This document shows, one piece after another, positions 21,300 to 31,809 of a stretch of 64,000 nucleotides of DNA. Location: positions 62,001 to 126,000 of the forward strand of contig VIIQ02000212.1 in assembly GCA_007449985.2 (NCBI GenBank), read 5' to 3'. How positions within the stretch are numbered: the stretch's first letter is position 1; each line of letters opens with the position of its first letter. Source of the DNA: Desmodesmus armatus (taxonomy: Eukaryota > Chlorophyta > Chlorophyceae > Sphaeropleales > Scenedesmaceae). The notes under the pieces were generated by a model. It did no database searches and was not told where the DNA came from. It worked only from the letters and a program-made list of their open reading frames with translations. The translations under genes and the position numbers were made by a program.

Positions 21300-23337
21300 A
21301 TATGAGGTCCCCGACCCGAAACCCCGACCCGAAACCCGAGCCCGATGGCAAAAGACTGGAAACACGTACACGTCATCCTAAGACACGTACATGCTTGTAT
21401 CCGGGGCCCCTAGCACCAACGGACAAACCTGCTGCTGCTGATGTTCAAAAGCCCCACCCAGCCTAGTCGTTCAGCGACATATCGGACTCTGGACTGCTTC
21501 ACGGTGATCTGATAGTACACCCGCAACTATATAGACGCCTCTGACGTGCACACGGGCACAGCTCTGGGCAGTTGGTCATCATCATCATGGCGCGCACACA
21601 CGGTGAACAGGACTTGCAGCTTTTCGCACAGTAAGTCCGCCCTTGCTGTCGTAGTGCACGGTGTTTGCATAAGACCAGCACTGGATGCCGCTGCAGCTCG
21701 GCTTACTGCATAGGCCACTGCTGGGGTAGTGATCCACAGTGATTCCTCGGTGGTGGTCAGCATGCTTTGCCCTTGCTGTGGCTGTGCGTGTTGATGATCC
21801 CTTTCTGTTTATATGTTTGCCCAACCAGCAGCTGACACAGCCTAATCCAGTCAGGTGTTTCAGATCACGTCAGACAGCCAGGTGTTTCAGATCACGTGTT
21901 GTTTGTCCTGCATGCAGAGTGGTGTGTGCGCATGATCGGCTTGGTCAAGTAGACGAAACCATGCAGGCGGCTTGCAACCTGGAGAGCTTCCTGCAGACTT
22001 GCTCCTGGGACCAGCTGGGCAGCACGGCAAAACAGGCTGTGGGCGCTGCTGCTGCTGCCTGTGTCAGGTGAGGTTTGCTGACAGAGTGGGATGCTAGTAC
22101 ATTCAGAAGCAGTATGTTGCAGACTATCACTGCTCCACTGCACATGTGGTACTTCCACGCTGCGTGATTGTGCTGCCACAGTTGGTGGCAATGCACAGAA
22201 ACTGCATTGTCCGGCTACCATGTCCTCTGGGCATGCACAAAGTATGTATGTCCCATAAACTGCCTGCACAACCCAAACCCTGAGGTCTTATCAATGCCTT
22301 GCTTGTGCAGGGCTGCTGCTACACGTCCTGACCACGATGCCTGGCAGCATACCGCTCAGTTTCTCCTGTCCCCGGAGCAGCAGCAGCTGCAGCTTCTGCT
22401 GCTCCAGGCGCACTTGCTGTTGCAGCTGCAACGCCTGCTGAGCTGCCCACACCAGCATCAGGCCTCTCAGCTGCGATACTGCCACCATCGCCAGCATCAA
22501 AGGTATCAAAGCAATCCAAGAACTCCAGCTCTTCCTCATCTCCCTCATCAACCAGCTGCCAGTTGGCTCCGCTGGGTGCATAGACAGGATCTACTGCCAT
22601 GGTGCGGAAGGACCGAACACACGTGCGTGCTGGCACCACAGGAGTCTGCGGCACACATAATGAAACCCAGAAGACACATCATCAGTGAGTTGATACACAG
22701 TTTCTTCCATGTGCATGCCCAGTCAGCAGACTCCTTCCCTGCTGGCACAGTTCTAGCTGAGTGATATGCCCAGCTGCATGTTCAACTGCTGGTGGCCACC
22801 TCAAGGTGCTGAATCTACTGCTGAATGGAATGGCAGATAGGTCAAGTGCATGCTGGTCTGTGAACCAGAGCAGAGACTGCTGCATACACAGGAGCTCTTT
22901 CAGCAAAGCATCATCTGACATATGCAGTGCAGCAGTAAGCTGCAGGCGCATGCAGCACAGGACATGCACACCATACAACATCAGGACAGCATAGGGGAGC
23001 TTACTGTGCGATCCGGAGCAAGTCTTGATCAGCTCGTGTGCGCGCCATGATGATGATGAACAAGGGCCAAGAGCCTGTGCCCGTGTGCACGTCAGAGGCG
23101 TCTATATAGTTGCGGGTGTACTATCAGACCACCGTGCAGCAGTCCAGAGTGCGATACGTCGCTGAACGACTAGGCTGGGTGGGGCCTTTGACCATCAGCA
23201 GCAGCAAGTCTGCCTGTTCATGCTAAGGGGCCCCGGACACAAGCATGTACGTGTCTTAGGATGACGTATACGTGTTTCCAGTCTTTTGGCATCGGGCTCG
23301 GGTTTCGGGTCGGGGTTTCGGGTCGGGGACCTCATGT
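21300..23337. mobile_element. Mutator-like (MULE) element, 2,038 bp, apparently non-autonomous
   Basis: Long terminal inverted repeats of about 340 bp lie at 21300-21638 and 22996-23337. Shared landmarks are GAGGTCCCCGACCCGAAACC at the tip, CATCCTAAGACACGTACATG, CACCCAGCCTAGTCGTTCAG and CAACTATATAGACGCCTCTG. A perfect 9-bp target duplication, CCATGGCAC, flanks the element. Long inverted repeats plus 9-bp duplications are the hallmark of Mutator-like elements. The 1.36-kb interior holds no recognisable MURA transposase. A few exon-like pieces occur, for example 21961-22067 + (NLESFLQTCSWDQLGSTAKQ) and a minus-strand start at 22921 (MSDDALLKELLCMQQSLLWF), so captured host sequence is possible. 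The element sits about 320 bp upstream of the first family A gene. Confidence 0.85.
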
Positions 23338-23346
23338 CCATGGCAC
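23338..23346. repeat. Right target-site duplication (CCATGGCAC)
   Basis: Exact copy of 21291-21299. Confidence 0.85.
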
Positions 23347-23470
23347 TGCAGAATACAGCTGTCTGCCACTACAAGTCTCCGAACCGCCCTGAGCAGAGGT
23401 CGTCGGGGCCATCAGTGGGCCATCTCCAGATGGTGTGAGAGAGTACTCGAAGGCTTTTTATCGTGATCGG

Positions 23471-23659
23471 TGTTGTGTCGTGACACAAGTGGCGCCTCGA
23501 CTTCCAGGCTGCAGCCTTGCCATTCTGATGGTGATGGGCTGGAAACGCAAGCATTGGATCAGCATTGACACATCAGCCTCCATCAGAGTCGTTTTGTGGC
23601 CCAGGTCGTCGTCTCGGCGTGGTGGTTGGTTCAACCAACTCAGTCAAAACTCTGACAGT
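23471..23659 (+). promoter_or_regulatory. Family A conserved upstream block, copy 1
   Basis: Two blocks shared with copies 2 and 3 are present: GTTGTGTCGTGACACAAGTG about 188 bases before the ATG, and the inverted repeat TTGGTTCAACCAA about 35 bases before it, followed by GTCAAA. Being kept at fixed distances while the spacer has diverged suggests a shared promoter or 5' UTR element. Confidence 0.65.
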
Positions 23660-25925
23660 ATGAGCCGGTTCGTTGCGGTGTGCACACTGCTGTGCTCAGC
23701 CGTGGTTCTTGCAAGTGCAGCAAATGCCGGTCCAGCCATGCTGTCGGACTGGCTTGAGAAGCAGACCACAGCAGCTGTTCCATCCTCAACTGCCAAGTCT
23801 GCTGCTGCCCCTGCCTACGAGGAGGCCGACTTCGAATGGGGTTGCTTAATGGCTACAAGGAGGCAGAACTGCAGATGCATTGGCTGCAGCGACGTCTGTT
23901 CAAACGGCGGTGTCTGTGATGATAGTGGAAACCTTGCCCCACTGTGCTGCCAGACTCGGTATTCCGAGTAAGTCAAGAAGAGGCGAAAGTGTTTGGCAAA
24001 GTGCAGGCTTTACCTCAGGATTACTAATCATGGCAACCTGTTTTCCAGACACAGACACAACACTGCTCCCTGACAGTCTGGCTGTCCACTGCCTGCCTCG
24101 TGTGTGCCTGCTTCTGCCCAGGTTCTCTCTTTCCTGCTGCGACAAGAAGGACCATGACAGCTACGGTTCCGAAGACACTTCATCTCTGCTGACCAACCTG
24201 GACATCGGGTCCTGCGAGTTCACATCGTTTGAACTCCCAATTGAGCCTCAGGCAGGGCCACTACCCAGTGGACCGGTCAAGGTAGCTACATTCAAGGCAA
24301 CATGGTAGGTGACTGTGCTAACATGCTCCAGGGGTATGATGTACTGCAAATAAAGGAGTACCTGTGCCACCCTAGAAGATGGGCACCACGGCAATCCAAG
24401 GCCCCTATCCAATGCTTGCAGAGCACGTTTGACCGCCAGCCGGGGCTGGCGCTGTTTTTAATTGGTTTGAGTTAGTTACTTTTGTTGGGTGGAAGGTGCT
24501 TGTGTGTGGCATCTGGACCCAGCCTAAGGCTCACAAGGGGCTGAAGCCTATGATGCTCGGCCCTGAACTGCATCTCGCCGCCTGCCCGCCCTCCTGATGC
24601 TTTTACTATGCAGCAATATCAACGGCGGCGAGCAGTGCGGCCACCCTTTCTGTGATGCCATGGTCCTGACCTGGCAAGGCGCTGCCTACGGTGTGGAGGC
24701 CGTCAGTAAGACAAACCCCACGGAATTCCCCAAAGATGGTTCGTGCGAAGATGTTGGATTCCTCCGCTCCGGTCTCTCCTTCAAGAACGGCCGACTCCAT
24801 GTGACCGGCCCTAACAAGGATGCTGCTAAGCCCGCCCCTCCCAAGGCCACCAAGCCCGCCCCTCAGAAGGCCAAGAAGGCTGATGCTGCCGAACCTGCCT
24901 ACTACCACCATGAGGAGTCCTCCACACCAACCACCTATTTCATTGGCAGCGCTATTGTACTCACGGGCCCCGTCACCGTCTCTAGCCGCAAGTACAAGAT
25001 CAAGTACAACACAGGTGCGGGGTGTCAGGACCACATAAGTTATGCGTCGGGTCGGAAGCATGTCAGGGACACGGGTTGAGGGTTGCAGTCAACAGCTGTG
25101 CAGGTGTGACATTGGCTGCACGCTGTTTTGAACGCGGAATGCATTGTTTTGGCATGTCCGAGGGTCAGTTCTGCTGCCGCCGCCCTGCCTGGCAACTGCA
25201 AAAACTGTATGTGTGGTGCCCAACAACGCTGGCCCTGCTGCTGCTGCTGCTGCTGCCACCGCTCTGTGTTGCTGCTGTGCCTTGCAGGCTCCATGGACTT
25301 TGTTCAGGAATGGTAAGGGGGTGCCTGGCTCATGTGCTGAGGGGTTTAGGGTTTGCCAGGATGCTGAGGGGTTTAGGTCTCATGTGCTGAGGGGTTTGGG
25401 GCTTACTTACGTCACCGCAGCAGCAGTGCTGACGCTACAGCCGCTTTTTTGCTGTCGCATCACTCCGCTGAGTGGCGCACATCAGGGTTGGGCGAGCACA
25501 AAGCTTATTTCTGCTAGGCATGGCGGCAGTGACAGCCCAGCTGAACAGCAGACTGAACAGCAGACTGAATGACTAACAGTCAGACAACACCTTGACATCA
25601 CATGTTCTTGATTGCACTTCTACTTGACACAACCTCCTCAGTCACAATCAGCGGCACGAGTCAGTGAAACAACCCACAAGGGAGCTGCTGCAGCCTTGCA
25701 GCTCAGGGGGCAACCCTTTTTGAGTTTGACACGGTCCATAATTGTCACTGTCACTGGCTGAACTCCCGCCTCCTGCTTGCACCACCATGCTTCCTGTGCT
25801 GCAGGTTCCCGATTGAGGGCCAAGACGGGCCTGTGACTGTCACCCCGGCCGAGGCCGCCAACTTGCACCTGGTGGCCCCTTACAAGTTCACTCTGAAGCT
25901 CGCCAAAGAGGCCCGCTACTACTAA
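23660..25925 (+). CDS. Family A secreted Cys-rich protein, copy 1 (345 aa)
   Basis: Five exons, 23660-23967, 24122-24304, 24614-25014, 25288-25312 and 25805-25925, sum to 1,038 nt with phases 2, 2, 1, 2. The N-terminus (MSRFVAVCTLLCSAVVLASA) is a signal peptide. Next come a Thr/Ala/Ser-rich stretch (TTAAVPSSTAKSAAAPAYEE), a Cys cluster (WGCLMATRRQNCRCIGCSDV), a CCDKKD motif, GEQCGHPFCDAMVLTW, a Lys/Pro/Ala linker (KPAPPKATKPAPQKAKKA) with PAYYHH, and a C-terminal module (GPVTVSSRKYKIKY ... EAANLHLVAPYKF). The product is presumably exported, with disulphides in the first half and a basic spacer that could bind wall polymers; that role is inference. The fourth exon is only 25 nt. A TGTAA word lies 200 nt past the stop. 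A MULE inserted just upstream of its control block. The family is not recognised. Confidence 0.78.
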
Positions 25926-27021
25926 GCACATGCAGTCACTGCAAACAGCGGCAGCTGCGGTGAAGTGAGGACTGCAAGTCATGAGCAAGGAGGCCAGCTT
26001 GCGAGGGCTACTATTGAGCAGTAGGAACAGCTGCTGCCACTACCCTTTTGTGGGTGAATCCTCAAGGGACGCCGCCTGGCTGTGTGGTGGCAGCAGAGGG
26101 GGAGTGGTCCACCTTCAAGCAGCCGTGTAAGCGTGATGCATGTGGGCAGAGCTGACCTGATACACTGTGAGGCTGATAGGACCAGCAGAAACACCCGCTG
26201 TAGGTTGCACCATCAACCAAACAGGTGGTTGCGGTGTTGGGTGGTTTGCACACACCTTGCGGGTGTTTTCTGTGCGATGAGCAGCACCATTGTATGCTGC
26301 CTTGCCAAGGTTAACGGTCGGCAGCGTGCCACTGTGATGTGGTATGGTGAGCGTGTGTAGAAGGGTGGTGAGACCCATGGCATGCGTGGTGTGGCATGCA
26401 ACAGCCCCTGTTGCCAGCAGTACCATGGACTGCTGGTTTTGAGTGAACGGTGAACGAGAGCACCATAGCTAGGGCGTTGATGCCTCATCTTGACATGCAA
26501 GGTGTCATCGTGGTGTCCGATAGTAGCCTGGTTTGCTCTGTTAATTTGGTAGTGTTGCCAACCAGATAACCCGTTGACTATGACTGCCACTGCAACATCG
26601 AAAGTCGTGTTGCTGGTGTTTGTACGGCCAGCCCAGCTGCAAGGAGCTGCATGTATATCCCGGGCGGAGTGGTTGTTTGTGGCACTGCTCTGTGCCCGCA
26701 GCCTCTGAATGCAGTTGAGTTCTGCGCATGGCATCCAACGCATCAGGACAGCTGTCTTGGCAGTTGTGTCAGCTGCACAGCCTCCCGACATTTGTGTTGT
26801 TACATCAGCTATAGGGTAACGTCTTGGAGGTATCTGGCATGCCTGTATGCATATGAGTACGGCTTGCCACTGTGGTTACGTAACTGCAGATATCTGTAGT
26901 AAGTCTGGCCAGGCTAGTGTGTGCAGGAGAGCAACCACCCACCAAGAACCAGCGTGCGATGAACAGAACCCACAGGACGGAATAGGAAAAACAAACATGC
27001 TGCAGCAGCCCAGCCCAGCAG
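25926..27021. other. Intergenic between family A copies 1 and 2
   Basis: 3' UTR of copy 1 followed by sequence without supported exons on either strand. Confidence 0.4.
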
Positions 27022-27390
27022 TGAGCCAAGGGTTTGGGGGCCCCGAAGCTCGTCTAGCTGCAGCTGCACATGCATATGCATCACTAATGCATTACTACTT
27101 CTTTTCGCTGGCAGACACAGCAGCTTCAGCCTCTGCGATCTTATTACAACAGCCCAGCCCAGCAGGAGGAACAGCCAGCATGACCCAGCACTGATGTTTA
27201 CAGTGGAGCTTTGATGCAACATCCAGCCCAGCAGAAGGGCAGCAACTGGCCAGACACCTTCATGTCACAGTGAGCCAAGGGTTTGGGGGGCCCCGAAGCT
27301 CGTCTAGCTTCAGCTGCACAAGCACATGCATCACTAACCACTTAATTTCGTTGACAGAAACGGCAGCTTCAGCCTCTGCGATCTTATCAG
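27022..27390. repeat. Dispersed 120-150-bp repeat, two copies
   Basis: Two related copies begin GCCAAGGGTTTGGGG at about 27026 and about 27275 and share CCCCGAAGCTCGTCTAGCT, GCATCACTAA, a CAGACA/CAGAAA step and CAGCTTCAGCCTCTGCGATC. A third copy, starting later in the unit, lies at 35508-35640. Confidence 0.8.
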
Positions 27391-27511
27391 ATGCTGAACC
27401 CCTGCCCTGGAAGTGTCATGCTGTCATCGTCAGCTGCCGCCTGTAGGCACTCTGGTTGGCAGTTATTCAGCTTACTTAGAACTTGCCAAGTGTTAACTGG
27501 CAGCGGCGAGC

Positions 27512-27838
27512 CCAGAGGGTACCCACTCCAGTGGTATGGCATGAATCCTCCTTCTGTACTGTACATGTACTGGCGCGCCCAAAGAAAACACGGGCCCAAG
27601 TGCTGATAAAGTTCACACTACTATGTTCTAATCCTGTGCGAGGCATCAGAGTTGTGCCGTGACATAAGTGACGCCCCGCCTTCCAGGCCTCGTGGGCTCC
27701 TCATGTGGACGCTGGGCTTACCACAAGCGCACAAGAGTCTTATTGGCTTCCATTATCGTGTCTCAAGGTCAGCTATTGGATCAGATCGTCGTCTCGGGGT
27801 GGTGGTTGTTTAACCAACTCGAGTCAAAGTCCTGCAAG
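27512..27838 (+). promoter_or_regulatory. Family A conserved upstream block, copy 2
   Basis: Shares with copy 3 a far block (CCTCCTTCTGTACTGTACAT, about 27547), the -188 block GTTGTGCCGTGACATAAGTG at 27651, the word TCCATTATCGTGTCT, and GGTTGTTTAACCAACTC just before the ATG. The duplication therefore carried at least 300 bp of upstream DNA. Confidence 0.7.
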
Positions 27839-30278
27839 ATGAGAGCTTTCTCCGTGAGCGTGCTGTTGTGCCTTGCCTGCGTCTCAGCAAGTGCAGCCAA
27901 GCCAGGCCCTGCTATGTTCGCGGACTGGCTTGCTGAGCGGACCACAGCAGCTGCTCCATCCTCAACTGCCAAGCCTGCTGCTTCCCCTGCCTACGAGGAG
28001 GCCGACTACGAGTGGGGCTGCCTCAGAGAGACAGGTTTTGACAACTGCAGATGCATCGGCTGTCTTGACGCCTGCCCTGTCGTTGACGATGGCTCTGGAA
28101 CTGGAGGTGTAACATTAGGCTCATGTGCGGATGAAGTCCGTTGCTGCGCTACCAGCTACGCAGAGTGAGTCTGCCTACTGATTTGTGTTGCACAGGACAA
28201 GGCACTATGCACCACGTCAGCACAGCAGGGGTTTCATCCATACAGCACATCACCCCTACGGCACAGCCCACACACATCTCCGTGTGACAACCTGCACACG
28301 GGTTGGAGGGGGTATGTCGGCTCATGCAACAGGTTGTTACCGTAACAAAGCTGAGCTTTGAGTCTGAGATTGTTTGTGACACATCAACATCATGCAGGAT
28401 GACAAACCACAGCAGGCTCCTCAAAACTGTCACTGAGCGGTTCTGTATCTTGCCTGCCACCTGCTTGCTGCGACCTAGGTCTGTCCTCTCTTGCTGTGAG
28501 AAGAAGGACTATGAAGATTACGGTCGTGAAGACATCCCATCCCTTCTGACAGATATGGAGATTGGCAGATGCGAGATCACCCGCACAAACTTCGAGAAAG
28601 AAACTGCTCCGGTGACGGGCAGCACTGTAGTCAAGCTTGCGACATTCTCGGCAGTGTGGTGAGTGCATGTGTGAATGTGATACCCCTCGGAGGTGCATTC
28701 AATGAGTTAAACTCAACAAGCACATGTTTAGGTGCATGTGTGGTGATGTCCTTTGCAAGGTACCTTTGAAACAAGCTGCGTGCACTTTGAGGCTCAAGAG
28801 AAGCATGTGGGGGCGGTAGGATTCTCTCTCCCTCTCCCTGTCGCCTTGTGGTATTGCCCACATTCTGATGTGTGGTTCCCCGGCAGCAGGCAGCAGCCCG
28901 TTGTTCCTGTAGGGGTTTTGTTCTTGCACTTGCTGCTTGTCTATCTGACACCCAAACGCTCAGTCCCTGCTGCCTGCGCTTGGGTTGGTCTTGCCGCAAG
29001 ACCAGCGACTAGTGCAATCCCCACTCCATCTGCTTGCCTGGCTGCCCTCTGCCTGTTTCTCTTGCCTACGCAGCAACATCAACCGTGGCGAGCAGTGTGG
29101 CCACCCCTTCTGCGACTCCATGGTCCTGAGCTGGGACGGTACCGTCTACAGAACAGAGGCCGTCTTCAAGACCAATACCACTGCACCACCTGCACTCGGA
29201 GCCTGCGTTACTGATGATGGAACAAGGCATGGACGTTCTTCCAGGCGCACCTCGTCCAAGAGGAGCGCCACCAAGCCCACCCCTACCAAGGCCACCAAGC
29301 CCGCCCCTCCCAAGGCCACCAAGCCCGCCCCTCAGAAGGCCAAGAAGGCTGATGCTGCCGAGCCTGCCTACTACCACCACGAAGACCCCTACCACCGTGA
29401 GGAGTATTCCAGTGGACCCTCCACACCCACCACCTACTACAAGGGCGAGGTTGAGATGTACAGTGGCCCAGCAACCATCTCCAGCCGCAAGTTCAACACC
29501 AAGTACCGCACAGGTCAGTACAGTACAGTTTTGGGGACTTACCGTGGTCTCAAGGTTGGAACCAGCCAGCGAGTCAAGGGCTCTTGAGGGTGCCCATAGA
29601 GGATATACAGGAGACGTTATCCACAGCAACAGCATGTATGGGTGGTCCTGCCTGCCAGCCGTTTGCATGGGGGCGTGCAGTGTTTGGCTGGCCTGTGTTG
29701 CTTGCGCAAGCTAACTACCTTCCGCAGCTGCGCCATTCATGTGTCCTGTCGCTGTGACATAACCCGCTCTGTGCTGCTGCGTCTCTGTGCTGTGCTGTGC
29801 TGTGAATGCTCCACAGCGTTCATCGACTTCGCTTACTTTGTGTAAGTGCCCTTGTGCTTGCCATGGCTTGACTTTGAACTTGCTTCTGACAGCAAACAGC
29901 CAGCTCATGAGCTGATCAAAAGGTGTCTGTCCAGCAACCGCCATGCCCACAGTCCGTAACTGCACACACACGGCTAGTTGCATCAGTCACAAGCCTCAAT
30001 ATGTGCTGTCAGCTATTTCTTTTCATGCGTCTTCCAGGATGCTTTTGCGTGATTCTGTGCTGTGAAGTGTCTTGCTGTCATCCTCAGGCAAGGCACAGCC
30101 TAGCCAGCACTTTAATGACAACAGGCCGACACTGCTTGTGCTGTCTGCGCACCACCTTGCTGCTGTGCGTAGGGACAGTGAGACGGTTGAGGCTGTCTCT
30201 GCAGCAGAGGCCGCAGGTCTACACATGGTGCAGCCCTACAAGTACATCATGAAGTTCCACAAGGAGGAGCGCTACTGA
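27839..30278 (+). CDS. Family A secreted Cys-rich protein, copy 2 (358 aa)
   Basis: Exons 27839-28164, 28479-28658, 29074-29513, 29817-29841 and 30173-30278 sum to 1,077 nt with the same phases as copy 1. The protein starts with a signal peptide (MRAFSVSVLLCLACVSASA). It keeps the WGC...NCRCIGC cluster, SCCEKKDYEDYG, GEQCGHPFCDSMVLSW and the closing EAAGLHMVQPYKY module. Its basic linker is longer than in copy 1, with an added RRTSSKRSATKPTPTKATKP stretch and a His/Tyr-rich part (YYHHEDPYHREEY). The 25-nt fourth exon encodes FIDFAYF. The final acceptor (CGTAG at 30168-30172) is less certain than the rest but is the only one that restores the frame into the conserved C-terminus. Confidence 0.78.
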
Positions 30279-31422
30279 GCAGACGGCGTGATCGCATGAG
30301 ATGGCCCTGATGTGGACGCTGCAACGGCTTGTGCTGTCGGCCAGTAGTGCCCCAGTGCAGTTGGCAAGGCCGTGCTGTGGCTGTGTTCAGCTGAATTGAA
30401 GGGACTAGCTTACCGCCATCAGGGCAGCAGCAACACGCTTGTGGCAGCTTCGGTGTGAGAACAGGCAGGCCTGGTGCCCTTGTGTGAATCTGCCAAGAGC
30501 TGATGTAGTGATGTGTCAGTGGTGATGGTATTCGGCTTGTTTTTGGTGTCTTGCACAGCTGCTGGGGGTGGGGACGTGTGCTGCATGGAGCCGCCAGCGT
30601 CTTGTTTTGCTGTGTTGGCTGTGCTGGTGTTTGTGCCGCCGCGCTATGAAGATCTCGTGTCGGTGGGCACCACCACTCAGCATCTTCAGTGTAGGTTGTG
30701 TATGTGTATGTGGCGTGCAACAGCAGGCCAGTAGCAAAGAGTATCATGCGCTCTGCATGGCTTGGCCGCAAGGGATCAGGTGGCTGCAATTTGCATGCAG
30801 CCAAGATGCAACGTATGAATTTTGGGGAGTTGCTGTTGTTACATCGACTGATGTTGGAGAGGGCTGGCTGGCAGCTGTGACAGCTGCACATGCTGGTCTG
30901 TTCCAGACCTGTTTTTGGTGGCTGTGACGCCAATGGTCGCTGACACATGCTGCCTTTACTGTGCCTCTGGATCACCAGCGACAATGCAGGATCAGTGGCA
31001 GGATTGCTTGAGCTGCTGCGTGTCTTGTGAAGTGTTTTATGTAAGCAATACTGTTACATGCCAGTACTGCTGACGCCCATGGCCATGGTGGTGTGCTTGC
31101 AGCCAAGCGCGGGCAGGATGACATGACGTACTGTGGTGTATAGGGACTGATTTTTGGCCAGCAGTGTTGATGGTGGGTGTGCTGACATGGTACCCAACCT
31201 GTACACAAACCCTGGGGCCGCAGCTAACAACATCGCAAACAGAGCATCCCTGATTCAAAAAGTTATGCCTCAACGGCAGCAGGCCGACAGCAGTGTGTGC
31301 TTGTCAAGACTTGTCTGCACATGTGCCAGGCACACCTGAAGGCTGCTATGCAAACATCAGCGATCTCAGAGTGAGGGCCACTGCAAAAGGGAGCTGTCTG
31401 GGTCTGGATAAATGGCAGTTGC
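30279..31422. other. Intergenic between family A copies 2 and 3
   Basis: 3' UTR of copy 2 and unassigned sequence. No convincing exon was found. Confidence 0.4.
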
Positions 31423-31809
31423 GAGCCCAGAGGGTACCCAGAGCTCAGCTGTGGGTGCCTACTCCAGTACTGGAGTACTAGCTAGTGGAGTGTCATGGAT
31501 CCTCCTTCTGTACTGTACATGTACTGGCGCGCCCCCAGAAAACACGGGCCAATGTGCTGCAGGAGAACTCATAGTACTATGCTTGAAACTTGTGGGGGGC
31601 CATTGTTAGCATCAGAGTTGTGCCGTGACACAAGCGACGCCCCGCCTTCCAGGCCTCGTGGGCTCCTCATCTGAACGCTAGGCTGACGACAACCACACCA
31701 GAGTCTTGCTGGCTTCCATTATCGTGTCTTAAGGTCAGCTATTGGCCCATATCGTCTCCTTGGTGGTGTGGTGGTTGTTTAACCAACTCGAGTCAAAGTG
31801 CCCTGCAAG
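31423..31809 (+). promoter_or_regulatory. Family A conserved upstream block, copy 3
   Basis: Carries CCTCCTTCTGTACTGTACAT (about 31500), GTTGTGCCGTGACACAAGCG at 31617 (193 bases before the ATG), TCCATTATCGTGTCT and GGTTGTTTAACCAACTC. Relative to copy 2 it has an extra piece containing the 16-bp palindrome ACTCCAGTACTGGAGT (31461-31476). Confidence 0.7.

Noticed and set aside
22319..22654. Minus-strand acidic ORF inside the MULE as a transposase exon
   Set aside because: Low complexity, phase does not join to the upstream minus-strand start at 22921, and no MURA motif is visible.
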